From the NCBI GenBank assembly GCA_001683845.1, contig LXQI01000009.1:1-64000 (forward strand): a stretch of DNA of 64,000 nt, written 5' to 3'. This document shows positions 49,776 to 62,097 of this stretch, piece by piece. The stretch comes from Erythrobacter sp. ANT-B3C2 (GTDB lineage: Bacteria; Pseudomonadota; Alphaproteobacteria; Sphingomonadales; Sphingomonadaceae). Position numbers and translations under genes: made by a program. A model generated the notes under the pieces. That model worked only from the letters and a program-made list of their open reading frames with translations. It had not been told where the DNA came from and did no database searches. The stretch's first letter is position 1. The number at the start of each line of letters is the position of its first letter.

Positions 49776-50480
49776 CTATGTCCGAGACCCCGGCACCAAC
49801 GCCAACTCGGCGACGACCGGCAGATGGTCCGAGGCAACGGCCGAAAGCACGCTGTGGTGCACGCGCGCACTTTGGCACACCCAGTGCGGCGAGTGGATGA
49901 TGCGGTCGAGGGGCGCTAGCGGCTGGCGGCTGGGGAAGCTGCGGCCCGGGCTCAGCACGGTCCACTCCCGGTCGAAAGCGCGCAGCGCGCCCCGTCGCGG
50001 CGACCATTCGTTGAGATCGCCCATCATCACGCCGGCCGTGCCGCGCTCGCGCAGTTCCGCGCACACCGTGGCGATCTGCCGGCGGCGGCGAATGCCGGAG
50101 AGGTCGAGATGCATGCCCACCACCTCGAAGCCCTGCCCCTCTACGCTCAGGCTGGCGCGGATCGCACCGCGCGGCTCGAGAGTCGGCAGGGCGATCGGCT
50201 GGGCGTCGTGGATCTCGATCCCTCGCCGGCACAGGATCACGTTGCCGTGCCAGCCGATTGAGGCCGGCCGGCCAGCGAGCGGCACAACCCGCCAGTGCTG
50301 CTCTTCCAGCAGCTGCCGCGGCAGCACCGCCTCGCGTGCGCCAAACCGGCGATCCGCCTCCTGCAGTGCGACCACGTCGGCGCCGAGTTCGTGCAGCACC
50401 GCCAGGATGCGCTCGGGGTTGCAGCGCCGGTCGCGCCCGATTCCCTTATGGATGTTGTAGCTGGCGAAGGTCAGCCGCAT
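49776..50480 (-). CDS. Endonuclease/exonuclease/phosphatase family protein
   Basis: The ATG at 50480 gives 234 residues of the EEP fold. Catalytic landmarks are FASYNIHKGIG, VVALQEADRR with the metal-binding Glu, GMHLDLSG with His, MGDLNEWS (Asp-x-Asn) and SAVASDHLPVVAEL with the final Asp-His. Substrate may be a nucleic acid or a phospholipid; the short NxHKG-type start resembles cardiolipin- or phospholipid-cleaving relatives. It is 70 bases downstream of prfC. Confidence 0.9.
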   Translation of the reverse strand: MRLTFASYNIHKGIGRDRRCNPERILAVLHELGADVVALQEADRRFGAREAVLPRQLLEEQHWRVVPLAGRPASIGWHGNVILCRRGIEIHDAQPIALPTLEPRGAIRASLSVEGQGFEVVGMHLDLSGIRRRRQIATVCAELRERGTAGVMMGDLNEWSPRRGALRAFDREWTVLSPGRSFPSRQPLAPLDRIIHSPHWVCQSARVHHSVLSAVASDHLPVVAELALVPGSRT

Positions 50481-50550
50481 CGGTCGCGCTCGGGCCCTGC
50501 GACCAAGACGTGCCCCCGATCCTGCACGGTCTCCGCCACCGAACCCATGC

Positions 50551-52086
<1,536 letters not shown>

Positions 52087-52163
52087 GGCCTCGCGGTTAG
52101 CCGCAGGCACAGCGCGGGTCCACGGTGCTGTGCATTCCCTGAGGAGCGGACCGCGCCTTCCCG

Positions 52164-54566
52164 TCAGCCCCGCAGCACCGCACCGAGCTTGCCCGCTGTC
52201 ACCACGATCCGCTCGGTAATTCCCCTAAGATCAGCCTCGGTGAAGCTCGCCGCGCCCGGCTGCAGCACCACCTCCACAGCCAGCGAGACCTGCCCCTCGG
52301 GCACGCCGGGCCCGTCAAAGCGGTCGAAAATGCGCGCGTCGACGATGTTCGCCTTGTCTGCCCCGCGCACCGCCCGGGCCAGCTCGCCGGCAGGCAGATC
52401 GGCGGGGACAAGAAAGGCGAAATCGCGCGTCACCGCCTGCAGTGCCGGAGGGCTGTGCGGCGGGCGGGCAAAGCCGCCTCCCTTCCGCTCCGGCAGCGCA
52501 TCGAGGAACAGCTCGGCGGCCACCACTGGTCCTTCCACATCGAAGGCTTCGAGCACACGCGGATGCAACGCGCCGAAGCGGGCGAGCACCAGCTTGGGGC
52601 CCAGCCGCAAGGTCGCCGACTGGCCCGGGTGGAACTGCGGCCCCGGTCCCGCGGCATCGGGGCCCATCACCTGCAGCTTCTCCACCGGCGCACCCGCCTC
52701 GTGCAGCAGCGCCAGCGCCTCGGCCTTGGCATCGAACGCGTCGAAGCCGTTCGCCCTGCCATCTGCCCAGCCCCGCGGCTGCTTCTCGCCGGCCAGCAGC
52801 AGGCCGAGCGTCGGCCGCTCGTCGCTCGTGCCGTCGCTCGCCCGCAGATAGCGCCGGCCGATCTCTAACAGGCGCAGCCCCGCCACCCCGCGGTCGCGAT
52901 TGCGCCCGGCAGCAGCGAGCAGGCCCGGCAGCAGCGAGGGGCGCATCGCCTTCATCTCCTCGCTGATCGGGTTTTCCAGCACCCACAGCGCACCCTCCGC
53001 CGGCGCAAAGGCCTCGGCCTGCGCCTGCGGCAGGAACGACCAGGTCACCGCCTCGTGCAGGCCGCGGGCCGCGGCCGCGCGGCGCAGGCGACGCTCGAGT
53101 GCCTGTTGCGGCGTCGCCGTCGGCCGCGCAACACCATCCACACGGGGCAGCGGCACGCTGGCCACCCGGTCGAGGCCGTTGATGCGCACCACCTCTTCCA
53201 CAATATCCGCCGGGCCTTCGATGTCGTGCCGGCGCCGTGGCGCGGTGACCTGCCAGTCAGGCGAAACCGCAAAGCCGAGCGCCTCAAGGATGCGCCGCTG
53301 CTCTGGCTCTTCGATAGCCACACCGCCCAGCCGCTCGGCCAGCGCGGGATCGTAAGCAATTCGCCTTGGCTCCGACGGCGGCGAGCCGGCGCGCACCACC
53401 TCCGAGGCCTCGCCGCCGCAGATGCGCAGGATCAGCGCGGTAAGGATCTCCAGCCCCTCGTCGAGGAACGCCGGATCAACCCCGCGCTCGAACCGCGTGC
53501 GCGCATCGCTGGCGAGGCCGAGCCTGCGCCCGGTCGCGCCGATTCGCTCCGGCGCAAAATAGGCGATCTCCAGCAACACGTCGCTGGTGGCCTCCGTCAC
53601 GCCGGAATGCTCACCGCCCATGATCCCGGCGATATCGTGCACCTGCACCTCGTCGGCGATCACCGTCATGCTGTCGTTGAGGGTGTAGCTCTTGCCGTTG
53701 AGCGCCAGCACCTGCTCGCCCTCCCGCGCACGCCGCGCCACCATCGCACCGCTGAGCTTGGCGAGGTCATAGACATGCGCCGGGCGGCCGAAGGCGAGCA
53801 TCAGATAATTGGTGACATCCACCAGCGCGCTGATCGGCCGCTGCCCGGCCGCGATCAGCCGCTGCTGCATCCATTCGGGCGAGGCGCCGTTGCGCACCCC
53901 GCGAATCACCCGCCCATAGAAGGCGGGGCAGCCCTCCTCGTCCTCGATGCGGATCGCCACGGGGCAGGCGAAAGAGCCCGGCACCGGCTCCGTGGCGCGG
54001 GGCTTGAGCGTGCCGATGCCGGCGGCAGCGAGATCGCGCGCGATCCCCTGCACGCCCATGCAATCGGGCCGGTTTGGAGTGATCGCCACGTCGAACACCG
54101 GCGAGGCGCCGCGCCATTGCGCAAAGCTCGCGCCCACCGGCGCATCACCCGGCAGCTCGATTATGCCCTCGTGTTCGTCGCCCAGCTGCAGCTCGCGCAC
54201 CGAGCACATCATGCCGTTGCTCTCGACGCCGCGGATCGCGCTCTTGCGCAGCTCCATCCCGTTCGCCGGCACCACCGCGCCGGGTAGGCCGAGCACGCCC
54301 TTCATCCCCGCGCGCGCGTTGGACGCGCCGCACACCACCTGCAGCGGCTCACCTTCGCCCAGCGAGACGCTGAGCACCTGCAGCCGGTCGGCCTGCGGGT
54401 GCGGCGCGGCGGCCAGCACCTCGGCCACGCGGAATCCCGCCAGCTTCTCGGCCGGGTCCTCCAGCGCATCCACCTCAAGGCCGATGCGGTTCAGCGCCTC
54501 GGCCATCTCGGTTGCCGAGGCGCTGGTGTCGAGGAACCAGCGCAGCCATTCGAGCGAAAATTTCAT
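52164..54566 (-). CDS. pheT: Phenylalanyl-tRNA synthetase beta subunit
   Basis: The ATG at 54566 gives 800 residues. Domains in order: N-terminal [14 protein letters not shown], a tRNA-binding fold ([23 protein letters not shown]), B3/B4 ([15 protein letters not shown]), B5, the pseudo-catalytic core and the C-terminal ferredoxin-like anticodon-binding domain ([21 protein letters not shown]). It overlaps pheS by 4 bases and forms the alpha2beta2 enzyme with it. Confidence 0.97.
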   Translation of the reverse strand: MKFSLEWLRWFLDTSASATEMAEALNRIGLEVDALEDPAEKLAGFRVAEVLAAAPHPQADRLQVLSVSLGEGEPLQVVCGASNARAGMKGVLGLPGAVVPANGMELRKSAIRGVESNGMMCSVRELQLGDEHEGIIELPGDAPVGASFAQWRGASPVFDVAITPNRPDCMGVQGIARDLAAAGIGTLKPRATEPVPGSFACPVAIRIEDEEGCPAFYGRVIRGVRNGASPEWMQQRLIAAGQRPISALVDVTNYLMLAFGRPAHVYDLAKLSGAMVARRAREGEQVLALNGKSYTLNDSMTVIADEVQVHDIAGIMGGEHSGVTEATSDVLLEIAYFAPERIGATGRRLGLASDARTRFERGVDPAFLDEGLEILTALILRICGGEASEVVRAGSPPSEPRRIAYDPALAERLGGVAIEEPEQRRILEALGFAVSPDWQVTAPRRRHDIEGPADIVEEVVRINGLDRVASVPLPRVDGVARPTATPQQALERRLRRAAAARGLHEAVTWSFLPQAQAEAFAPAEGALWVLENPISEEMKAMRPSLLPGLLAAAGRNRDRGVAGLRLLEIGRRYLRASDGTSDERPTLGLLLAGEKQPRGWADGRANGFDAFDAKAEALALLHEAGAPVEKLQVMGPDAAGPGPQFHPGQSATLRLGPKLVLARFGALHPRVLEAFDVEGPVVAAELFLDALPERKGGGFARPPHSPPALQAVTRDFAFLVPADLPAGELARAVRGADKANIVDARIFDRFDGPGVPEGQVSLAVEVVLQPGAASFTEADLRGITERIVVTAGKLGAVLRG

Positions 54567-55714
54567 CGCCGCGCTCCCACGCCGCCAGAGAGCGTCGGCT
54601 GGTCGAAGGCGGAAAAGCCGTAGTGCCGCAGCCAGCGCCCGTCGCCGTCGAAGAAGGCGCGCAGATCGTCCATCCCGTATTTCAGCATCGCCAGCCGGTC
54701 GACCCCCACCCCGAAGGCGAATCCCTGCCACGCGTTCGGATCGAACCCGCTCATCTCCAGCACGCGGGCATTGACCATGCCGCTGCCGAGCAGCTCCATC
54801 CAGCCATGCCCCGGCGCATCGCCGCTGCCGCCCAGCACCCGCACCTTGCCGGCCGGCCCGCCCTGCAGCGCAAAGCCGACATCCACCTCCACCGATGGCT
54901 CGGTGAACGGAAAGTAGGAGGGGCGCAGCCGCAGCACGAGATCGTCACGCTCGAAGAAGGCGGCGAGGAAGGTCTGCAGGGTCCACTTGAGGTGGCCCAA
55001 GTGAATATCGCGGTCGATCACCAGCCCTTCCACCTGGTGGAACATCGGCGTGTGGGTCGCGTCGCTATCGCTGCGATAGACCCGGCCAGGCGCGATGATC
55101 CGCACTGGCGCGCCGCCGGGCTGCCGGTCGAGCGTGCCCAGCATCGTGCGCACCTGCACCGGGCTGGTGTGCGTGCGCAGCAGCATCCGCCCGGGCGCCT
55201 GGCCGTCTATCGCGGGCGCGGGATCCGGGAAATAGAACGTGTCGTGCATCGCGCGCGCCGGATGGCTCTCGGGCATGTTGAGCGCGCTGAAATTGTACCA
55301 ATCGTCCTCGATCTCCGGCCCGGTGGCGACGCTGAAGCCAAGATCGGCGAAGATCTCCGCCAGCTCCTCCATCACCTGAGAGACCGGGTGGACCGAGCCC
55401 TGCGGCCGCTCGGGCGCGGGCAGCGAGAGGTCGAGCGTCTCGGCCGCCAGCCGTTCGTCCAGCGCCGCCGCCTCCATCGCCATGCGGCGCTGGCCGAGCG
55501 CATCGGCCACCTCCTGCCGCAGCGCCTGGATCGCGGGTGCGCTGGCCTGCCGCTCCTCCGGGCTCATCGCCCCCAGCGTCTTGAGCAGCGCCGAGATGCT
55601 GCCCTGCTTGCCGAGCAGTGCGACGCGCGCCGCCTCCAGCTCCGCCAGCCCCCTGGCATTGGCGATCAGGTTGCGCGCCTCGCGGGCGATCGGTTCGAGA
55701 TTGTCGGTGCTCAT
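54563..55714 (-). CDS. pheS: Phenylalanyl-tRNA synthetase alpha subunit
   Basis: The ATG at 55714 gives 383 residues; a longer upstream frame is not supported. It has the N-terminal coiled coil ([27 protein letters not shown]), class II motif 1 ([16 protein letters not shown]), motif 2 with [10 protein letters not shown], and motif 3 [22 protein letters not shown]. It is upstream of pheT on the same transcript. Confidence 0.97.
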   Translation of the reverse strand: MSTDNLEPIAREARNLIANARGLAELEAARVALLGKQGSISALLKTLGAMSPEERQASAPAIQALRQEVADALGQRRMAMEAAALDERLAAETLDLSLPAPERPQGSVHPVSQVMEELAEIFADLGFSVATGPEIEDDWYNFSALNMPESHPARAMHDTFYFPDPAPAIDGQAPGRMLLRTHTSPVQVRTMLGTLDRQPGGAPVRIIAPGRVYRSDSDATHTPMFHQVEGLVIDRDIHLGHLKWTLQTFLAAFFERDDLVLRLRPSYFPFTEPSVEVDVGFALQGGPAGKVRVLGGSGDAPGHGWMELLGSGMVNARVLEMSGFDPNAWQGFAFGVGVDRLAMLKYGMDDLRAFFDGDGRWLRHYGFSAFDQPTLSGGVGARR

Positions 55715-55757
55715 CGTGGGCGGCGCTGTAGCGAGGCCGCCGCGCCGGCCCAAGCCC

Positions 55758-56693
55758 CTATTCGTCGTCGCCGCGCTCCACGGCGAGCTCAAGCGCCGCC
55801 GGTTCGGCGACATAGCGCAGCAGGGTGGGCAGGTCGGTCTCGGGCGCCGCGCCCTGGTCGGCCATGCGCTGCGCCATGATGCGGCTGAGAATGGGGTGCG
55901 GGCATTCGGCATATTCACTCGGCGTCATGCCCATGAACGAACGGAAATCGCGCACGAACTGCGCCTGGTCGTAATATTGCCGATCGATCGCCTCGCTCCA
56001 GCTCTGCTCCGGGTCGAGCATGAACCGGGCGAGACTGCGCAGGAACCGCTGCCGGCGCAGCAGCAGCTTGGGCGGGAAGCCGAAATAGCGCAGGCAAAGC
56101 CGCTCGAGCGAACGCATGCCGAGCTCAAGCCGCTCGGCGATCTCGGCAACATGGGCGGTCTCGGGGTCGCGCAGCGCATCGTGCAGCGCGTGAACCTGTG
56201 CCAGCCGCGGCGCCGGCCGGCCGGCATGGCGCATCAGAAAAGCGTTGATGTCCTCGGCGATTCGGTCGGGCGCGCGGTGCGGGTCCTGCGTCATCGGCAG
56301 GATGGGTGCGAACAGCGCGAAGGCGGGGTCGAGCGCGCCATTCACCATCCGGTCGGCGAAATCCTGCGCCTCGCCATCCACGAACTTGGCCCACCCACCC
56401 GGCTGCAGCCCGAGGCCCCAGATGCGTGAGGCGGGGAGCCCGAAGTGGATCGACCTGCTGTTCGGACCGCTGACCACGAACGGCCACTTGGTCTCCATCG
56501 GCCCTGCCCCGATCACTGCGAGCGGCGGCGAGCCGCAGGTGAAGCGCATCGCCGCCCACTCGGGGTGGAGATAATCCTCCACGATCTGCCCCTCGGGGCA
56601 CTGGAGATCGAACAGGTACAAGGCGGTGAAATGCGGCCGCAGCTCGTCGCTCAGCCGGTAATATTTCACCTCAAGCGAAACATCGCTACCCAT
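55758..56693 (-). CDS. AraC family transcriptional regulator
   Basis: The ATG at 56693 gives 311 residues. The C-terminal ~110 residues are the two-helix-turn-helix AraC domain: [37 protein letters not shown], then [22 protein letters not shown]. The N-terminal part ([26 protein letters not shown]) is a DUF6597-like sensor. It sits between rplT and pheS on their strand, an unusual placement. Its target is unknown. Confidence 0.93.
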   Translation of the reverse strand: MGSDVSLEVKYYRLSDELRPHFTALYLFDLQCPEGQIVEDYLHPEWAAMRFTCGSPPLAVIGAGPMETKWPFVVSGPNSRSIHFGLPASRIWGLGLQPGGWAKFVDGEAQDFADRMVNGALDPAFALFAPILPMTQDPHRAPDRIAEDINAFLMRHAGRPAPRLAQVHALHDALRDPETAHVAEIAERLELGMRSLERLCLRYFGFPPKLLLRRQRFLRSLARFMLDPEQSWSEAIDRQYYDQAQFVRDFRSFMGMTPSEYAECPHPILSRIMAQRMADQGAAPETDLPTLLRYVAEPAALELAVERGDDE

Positions 56694-56965
56694 GCGACCC
56701 CTGCGCCCCCCGACGCCACCCGCCCGGCTCGCGTTGCTGCAGCGGGCGAAGTTCCGGTCAACCGAGCGCAGCGATACCGGCAACGGCGGCCAGCACATCT
56801 GCAATGAAGGCCTCTCGGCTGAACAGATGATGGGCCTCTAACGCGATCCCCGCACCACGGCAAGCAGCTGCCGGTTAGTCCGCGCCCAGCCGAACGGGCG
56901 CGCGCAGTCCAACCGCGCATGCCCTCAGAATGTCCGAAAATGCGATCGTGACGCAAATCCCGCCC
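56694..56965. other. Interval between the AraC gene and rplT; possible gene remnant
   Basis: On the minus strand GIALEAHHLFSREAFIADVL followed by AAVAGIAALG and a stop, preceded in another frame by RPFGWARTNRQLLAVVRG, looks like decayed protein-coding sequence. A CGCGCCC/GGGCGCG hairpin at 56881-56902 may end the rplT transcript. No intact gene is supported. Confidence 0.35.
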
Positions 56966-57325
56966 TTAGGCGGGCAGCGCGCCCTTGGCTTGGCGGATGA
57001 TCGCGCCGAATGCCGCGCTTTCGTTCATCGCCAGATCGGCCATCACCTTGCGGTCGAGCTCGATCCCGGCGAGCTTCACGCCGTGCATGAACTGCGAGTA
57101 GGTCAGGCCTTCGCCGCGCACCGCCGCATTGATCCGCTGGATCCACAGCGCGCGGAAAGTGCGCTTCTTCACCTTGCGGTCGCGATAAGCATACTGGCCG
57201 GCCTTCTCCACCGCCTGGCGGGCGACTCGGATGGTGTTCTTGCGGCGTCCACGATAGCCCTTGGCCTGGTCGAGGATGCGCTTGTGCTTGGCGCGCGTGG
57301 TAACGCCGCGCTTGATACGGGGCAT
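56966..57325 (-). CDS. rplT: 50S ribosomal protein L20
   Basis: The 119-residue protein is the canonical L20: [76 protein letters not shown]. It binds 23S rRNA early in assembly and commonly represses its own operon by binding the leader. It lies 32 bases after rpmI. Confidence 0.98.
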   Translation of the reverse strand: MPRIKRGVTTRAKHKRILDQAKGYRGRRKNTIRVARQAVEKAGQYAYRDRKVKKRTFRALWIQRINAAVRGEGLTYSQFMHGVKLAGIELDRKVMADLAMNESAAFGAIIRQAKGALPA

Positions 57326-57357
57326 GGGTTTAGCTCCTGTCTGTCAGTGAAACGCGC

Positions 57358-57561
57358 TCAGCCGAGCCCGTAGGGGGCCCACTTCTTCACCGTCGGATTG
57401 TCCGCTTCGGACAGGACGGAGGTTCCGCGGTTCTGACGGATGTACTTGGCGTTGTGGCTGATCAGCCGGTGGCGCTTGCCGGCAACGCCGTGCTTCACCT
57501 TGCCCGTGGCGGTGATCTTGAAACGCTTCTTGACCCCGCTCTTGGTTTTCAGTTTGGGCAT
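57358..57561 (-). CDS. rpmI: 50S ribosomal protein L35
   Basis: The ATG at 57561, with GAGGAG 7 bases before, gives 67 residues: [43 protein letters not shown]. It is the first gene of the rpmI-rplT pair; infC, often upstream in other bacteria, is not here. A long stem-loop precedes it. Confidence 0.97.
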   Translation of the reverse strand: MPKLKTKSGVKKRFKITATGKVKHGVAGKRHRLISHNAKYIRQNRGTSVLSEADNPTVKKWAPYGLG

Positions 57562-57579
57562 TTTCGTCTCCTCTTGAGG

Positions 57580-57637
57580 GACACGCCTGCACCGGCCGTG
57601 GCAGCCCTGATGGCCAGGCCGGCGGAATTCGCGTGTC
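57580..57637 (-). promoter_or_regulatory. Structured leader of rpmI-rplT
   Basis: Three nested stems: GACACGC (57580-57586) with GCGTGTC (57631-57637); CACCGGCC (57590-57597) with GGCCGGCG (57617-57624, one wobble); TGGC (57599-57602) with GCCA (57613-57616). The stem-loop ends just before the rpmI ribosome site. It is a plausible binding site for L20 autoregulation, but does not match a leader family that I can name. Confidence 0.5.
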
Positions 57638-57683
57638 GATGAAGCGGGCGCCCATACGGCCCGCTGAGCGCAAAGGCAAGCTC

Positions 57684-58109
57684 TCAGCCACCGGCAAAGA
57701 CGCTCGCGCCGGTCTCGCGCAGCCAGCGGGCGAAGTCGCCATGCGGAATGGCCACCAGCTCGGGGGTGACCGGGCGATTGTAGAGATAGGCCAAGGCGCG
57801 AAGGGCCTCGCCGCCCTCGCAGCAGACTGCCACCTCCTTTCGCCGGTATTCGCCCGCGGCAGCGTCGGCCGGGTCGACCCCCTCGAACCGATCCAGCGCC
57901 GCGAGGTCGACCGCGCCCGCCGCATGCACCATGCCGCGCACGCGCCCCTCGCCCGGCACCAGCACCGGGTACCAGCCGCGCGGATCGGGCACGGCGTAGA
58001 GCCGGCCGCCGGTGGTCGCCGTCCGCCCAGAACCGAGACCCACGAGCAGATCGCGCACGGGGCCCTGCGCGACCTGGCCGAGCAGCACACCGTAGAAGAA
58101 CAGGTGCAT
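57684..58109 (-). CDS. Gamma-glutamylcyclotransferase family protein (AIG2-like)
   Basis: The 141-residue protein has the GGCT fold: [15 protein letters not shown] near the N-terminus, [20 protein letters not shown] and [24 protein letters not shown] with the catalytic-type Glu, then YRRKEVAV. The usual YGSL motif reads YGVL. It may act on gamma-glutamyl amines or peptides. Its start overlaps the hisN stop by one base. Confidence 0.88.
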   Translation of the reverse strand: MHLFFYGVLLGQVAQGPVRDLLVGLGSGRTATTGGRLYAVPDPRGWYPVLVPGEGRVRGMVHAAGAVDLAALDRFEGVDPADAAAGEYRRKEVAVCCEGGEALRALAYLYNRPVTPELVAIPHGDFARWLRETGASVFAGG

Positions 58110-58939
58110 CAGCCCGCGGGGCCGTCCACTGGACTATGCCCGCCCAGCGCCTCCAGCACATCTTCCAGCCGCGCCGGATCGCCCAGCGCCAGCACGTGGC
58201 CGACCGAACCCGCGTGCAGCGGATCGCCGCTCCAGTCGCACATCAGCCCACCCGCACCCTCCACCACCGGCACCAGCGCGGCAAAATCGTGCAGCTTGAG
58301 CCCCGCCTCGCACACCACGTCGAGGAAGCCGCTCGCCAGCAGCGCGTAATTGTAACAATCGCCACCCATGATCATGCGCTTGTGATCGGTTCGCGCGGCG
58401 AGCGCCATGTAGGCGTCGCCCTCGCCGGGGGTGAAATAATGCGGGCCAGTGGTGGCCAGCATCGCATCGGCCAACTCGCGGCAGGCGCGGGTGCTGGCCG
58501 GCTGGCCGTTGAGCGTGGTTGGCTGCCCGGCGACGCCCAGCCAACGCTCGCCCAGGATCGGCTGGTCGATGATGCCGAGCACCGGAAAGCCGCCGTCGAG
58601 CAGCGCGATCAGCGTGCCGAAGGTCGCGCGGCCGGCCAGGAAGGCGACCGTGCCGTCGATCGGATCGAGCACCCATTGCCGACCCGAGCGTCCCTTACTG
58701 GCGCCGAACTCCTCGCCATGCACCCCGTCCTGCGGCACCTCAGCGGTGAGAATCCGGCGCATCGCCTCTTCCGCCGCCCGGTCGGCCACGGTAACAGGCG
58801 AGGCATCGCCCTTGCGCTCCGCCTCGAGGGATGTGCGGAAATGCGGCCGGATCGCCACCCGCGCCGCATCGGCCAGCCGATGCGCGAGCGCGATCTCGGC
58901 AGAAAGCTTCACCGGCCCGTCGTCGGACGCTGGGCGCAC
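58109..58939 (-). CDS. hisN: Histidinol-phosphatase, inositol monophosphatase type
   Basis: This metal-dependent phosphatase makes histidinol in histidine synthesis. The 276-residue product has [26 protein letters not shown] (the metal-binding DPIDGT motif) and MCDWSGDPL with the final Asp. The HisN subfamily is suggested by [19 protein letters not shown]. It starts 1 base after the prs stop and overlaps the GGCT gene; prs supplies PRPP to the first histidine step, a fitting neighbour. Confidence 0.9.
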   Translation of the reverse strand: MRPASDDGPVKLSAEIALAHRLADAARVAIRPHFRTSLEAERKGDASPVTVADRAAEEAMRRILTAEVPQDGVHGEEFGASKGRSGRQWVLDPIDGTVAFLAGRATFGTLIALLDGGFPVLGIIDQPILGERWLGVAGQPTTLNGQPASTRACRELADAMLATTGPHYFTPGEGDAYMALAARTDHKRMIMGGDCYNYALLASGFLDVVCEAGLKLHDFAALVPVVEGAGGLMCDWSGDPLHAGSVGHVLALGDPARLEDVLEALGGHSPVDGPAG

Positions 58940-58940
58940 A

Positions 58941-59876
58941 TCAGTCGAACAGGCTCGAAACGCTGCTCTCGTCCGCGATCCGGCGCATGGCCTCGCCGAT
59001 CAGCGGGGCGATGGTCAACACGCGAATGCGGTTCGATTGCAGCGCCGCTTCGGTGGGCAGGATGGTGTCGGTGATGACCAGTTCGGTCAGCGCGCTCTTG
59101 TTCACCCGCGCCACCGCCCCGCCCGAAAGCACGCCGTGGCTGATATAGGCGGCCACGCTGTCCGCTCCCGCCTCGGTCAACGCCTCCGCGGCGTTGCACA
59201 AAGTGCCGCCCGAATCGACAATATCGTCGATCAGGATGCAGGTGCGCCCCTTCACCTCGCCGATGATGTTCATCACCTCGGATTCGCCGGGTCGTTCGCG
59301 CCGCTTGTCCACGATTGCCAGCGGCGCATTGTCGAGCCGCTTGGCGAGCGAGCGGGCACGGACCACCCCGCCCACGTCGGGTGAAACGACCATCAGGTCC
59401 TTGCCGCCATGCCGCGCGAGAATATCCGCTGCCATCACCGGGGCGGCGAAGAGGTTATCGGTCGGGATATCGAAGAAGCCCTGGATCTGCCCGGCATGCA
59501 AATCCACCGAAAGCACCCGATTGGCGCCCGCCTGGGTGATCAGGTTGGCCACCAGCTTGGCCGAGATCGGGGTGCGCGGCCCAGGCTTCCGATCCTGCCG
59601 GGCATAGCCGAAATAGGGCACCACCGCGGTGATCCGCCGGGCCGAGGCGCGGCGCAGCGCATCGATGCCGATCAGGAGCTCCATGAGATTGTCGTTGGCC
59701 GGGAAGCTGGTGGACTGCACAATGAACACGTCCTCGCCGCGCACATTCTCGTGGATCTCGATGAAGATCTCCTCGTCGGCAAAGCGGCGGACGCTGGCGT
59801 CGGTGAGGGGGGTTTCGAGATAGCTGGCGATCGCCCGGGCGAGCGGCAGGTTGGCATTGCCGGCCATCAGTTTCAT
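58941..59876 (-). CDS. prs: Ribose-phosphate pyrophosphokinase
   Basis: It makes PRPP from ribose 5-phosphate and ATP. The 311-residue product shows [67 protein letters not shown] and the PRPP loop [14 protein letters not shown]. It heads the prs-hisN-GGCT run. Confidence 0.97.
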   Translation of the reverse strand: MKLMAGNANLPLARAIASYLETPLTDASVRRFADEEIFIEIHENVRGEDVFIVQSTSFPANDNLMELLIGIDALRRASARRITAVVPYFGYARQDRKPGPRTPISAKLVANLITQAGANRVLSVDLHAGQIQGFFDIPTDNLFAAPVMAADILARHGGKDLMVVSPDVGGVVRARSLAKRLDNAPLAIVDKRRERPGESEVMNIIGEVKGRTCILIDDIVDSGGTLCNAAEALTEAGADSVAAYISHGVLSGGAVARVNKSALTELVITDTILPTEAALQSNRIRVLTIAPLIGEAMRRIADESSVSSLFD

Positions 59877-60067
59877 GCGCTCACGGTCCCGCTTGTTCGG
59901 GGCTTCGGCTGGCCCCGCCGCGGCTCTAGCCCAGCGTCACATGATTGCAACCTTGCCCGCGCCTTGCCGCTGGGGAAAGGCTGGTCGCGCCATCCTCGCC
60001 GGTTTGGCTGCCCTCGGGCTGCGTTCAGGCGCAATTCACGCCCGGAAGCAAGACAGGCGGATCTAGG

Positions 60068-60613
60068 ATGGGAGCAACGCGCATCAGGTCGTTCGCCGCA
60101 CTCGCCGCGCTGCTCCTCGCGTGCGGGGCCGTCGGCGCGCAGGCACAGGAGGCGGCCCAAGAGACGACAGGCGCGGGGTCGATCGACAATTTTGATTTGG
60201 CCAACCCGGGGGTCAGCCCCGAGCAGCTGCTGGTCACCAACGCCGCCGCGAACCGGCCGGACAAGCCCTGCGAACCCTCGAACGATCCGATGCGGATCGT
60301 GGTCTGTGCACCCGATCCGGACAAATACCGGATCGACTCCACGCTCGACGAGGCGACCCGCGCGGGCCGCGCGGTGCGCGATGGCCTGCCGCGCGCGCCC
60401 GAATTCGCGCCCTCCTGTCGCGATACCGGCGGAGTTTGCATGAGGGTGGGCAAGGAGCCCTACCGGCCGATCTTCATCGATCTCGAAGCCATCCCCGAGC
60501 CGCTGCCGCGCGAGGTGGCGGAAAAGGTGCTATTTGCGCTGACGCCGGAGGAACTGGCGGAGGCCCGCCGGCAGGCGGCGCTCGCCGATCCATTTGCCAC
60601 CCCGCGGGAATAG
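60068..60613 (+). CDS. Exported hypothetical protein
   Basis: The ATG at 60068 gives 181 residues with a cleavable signal (SFAALAALLLACGAVGAQAQ). Mature sequence shows no domain I know; it has four Cys (KPCEPSND, VVCAPDP, SCRDTGGVCMRV), which may form disulphides, and a C-terminal charged helix. It stands alone and is convergent with hom. Likely periplasmic. Confidence 0.72.
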   Translation: MGATRIRSFAALAALLLACGAVGAQAQEAAQETTGAGSIDNFDLANPGVSPEQLLVTNAAANRPDKPCEPSNDPMRIVVCAPDPDKYRIDSTLDEATRAGRAVRDGLPRAPEFAPSCRDTGGVCMRVGKEPYRPIFIDLEAIPEPLPREVAEKVLFALTPEELAEARRQAALADPFATPRE

Positions 60614-60641
60614 CCCCGGTTAGCAGGGCACCCGCGCGCGA

Positions 60642-61976
60642 TCAGCCCAGCAGGCGCATCACCAGCGGCGGCTCGGTAAAGCTGGCCGAACCGCCCAGCA
60701 GCTCCAGCGCGTGGGTCACGGCGCGCTCGGGGCCCTCGTGTGTCACCATCGCCACCAACACCTCGGCTGCCTGCGGGCCGCCCTCCTCGGGCCGGCCCTG
60801 CTGGATCAGGCTTTCGATCGAAACGCCGGCATCACGCATCGCCGCGCTGATCTCGGCCAGCACGCCCGGCCGGTCTGCGACTGCAAAGCGGATGTAGGCG
60901 CGGTTGCGACGCTCCCCCGGGTCCGCCGGGGCGAGCGGCTCCAGCTCGGCCACGGGGATGGAGAACGGCGGGCCGGGATCGCCGCGGGCGATGTCGATCA
61001 GGTCAGCTACCACCGCGCTCGCAGTCGGCCCGTCGCCCGCGCCGGCGCCCTGGAACAGCAACCGGCCGCAGAAATCGCCCTCCGCCACCACCGCGTTGGT
61101 CGGCCCGTCCACCGCCGCCAGCGGGTGATCGCGCGGCACCAGATAGGGCTGCACGCGCTGGAACAGCCGGGGCCGCCCGCGCTCGTCGCGCCCCTCGCAA
61201 TCGGCCAGGCCGATCAGCCGGATGACATAACCCAGCGCGGCGGCCTGCGCGATATCGGCCGCGCGGATGCGGGCGATGCCCGCCACCTCCACCGCATCGA
61301 AGCGGATCCCCGCGTCAAAGCCAATCGCCGCCAGGATCGCCAGCTTGTGCGCCGCATCGGTGCCTTCGATGTCAAAGGCCGGGTCGGCCTCGGCAAAGCC
61401 CAGCGCCTGCGCCTCGGCCAGCACGGCGGCAAAATCGCGGCCAGTGTCTTCCATCGTCGAGAGGATGTAATTGCACGTACCGTTGAGGATACCGTAGATG
61501 CGCGAGAGCGAATTGGCCGCCGCGCCCTCGCGCAGCCCCTTGATCACCGGAATGCCGCCGGCCACCGCGGCCTCGAACAGGAACGGCACGCCGCGCCCGC
61601 CATTGGCCGCCTCGGCCACACCGGCCAGCTCCATGCCGTGATGTGCCACCATCGCCTTGTTGGCGGTGACGAGACCCTTGCCCGCGCCCAGCGTGCGCCG
61701 GGCGAGCGCTAGCGCCGGACCATCGGCACCGCCCACCAGCTCCACCACCACGTCGACATCGTCGCGCCCTGCGAGCAGCGTCATGTCGTCCTCCCAGGCA
61801 AAAGGCGAAAGGTCGATCCCGCGATCCTTGCCGCGATCGCGCGCGCAAACGGCGCTGATCGCCAGCGGGCGCCCGGCGCGCCGGGCGATCAGCGCGCCAT
61901 TGGCACCGAGCAGCCGGATCACCCCGGCGCCGACGGTGCCGAGCCCGGCTAGGGCAATGCGAAGCGGTGCGGCCAT
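60642..61976 (-). CDS. hom: Homoserine dehydrogenase
   Basis: It makes homoserine from aspartate semialdehyde. The 444-residue product has the NAD motif ALAGLGTVGAGVIRLL, VTANKAMVAHHG, GVPFLFEAAVAGGIPVIKGLREG, NGTCNYILSTMEDTG, EADPAFDIEGTDAAHKLAIL, and a C-terminal ACT domain (RFAVADRPGVLAEISAAMRDAGVS) for threonine feedback. Confidence 0.97.
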   Translation of the reverse strand: MAAPLRIALAGLGTVGAGVIRLLGANGALIARRAGRPLAISAVCARDRGKDRGIDLSPFAWEDDMTLLAGRDDVDVVVELVGGADGPALALARRTLGAGKGLVTANKAMVAHHGMELAGVAEAANGGRGVPFLFEAAVAGGIPVIKGLREGAAANSLSRIYGILNGTCNYILSTMEDTGRDFAAVLAEAQALGFAEADPAFDIEGTDAAHKLAILAAIGFDAGIRFDAVEVAGIARIRAADIAQAAALGYVIRLIGLADCEGRDERGRPRLFQRVQPYLVPRDHPLAAVDGPTNAVVAEGDFCGRLLFQGAGAGDGPTASAVVADLIDIARGDPGPPFSIPVAELEPLAPADPGERRNRAYIRFAVADRPGVLAEISAAMRDAGVSIESLIQQGRPEEGGPQAAEVLVAMVTHEGPERAVTHALELLGGSASFTEPPLVMRLLG

Positions 61977-62097
61977 CGGTTCCCCCTTGAATGCGGGGGC
62001 GCGGTTAGGCGAGCGCGCGACGGCTGGCTAGGGGCGAGTGACGCTCACCGCTCGGGCTCAGTGCTGCCCCACCCGCAAAGATGCCTGTGCAGCAGCC

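Noticed and set aside
50480-50550. 25-codon minus-strand frame between prfC and the EEP gene (MGSVAETVQDRG start)
   Set aside because: Overlaps the EEP start with no clear ribosome site; too short to support as a gene.
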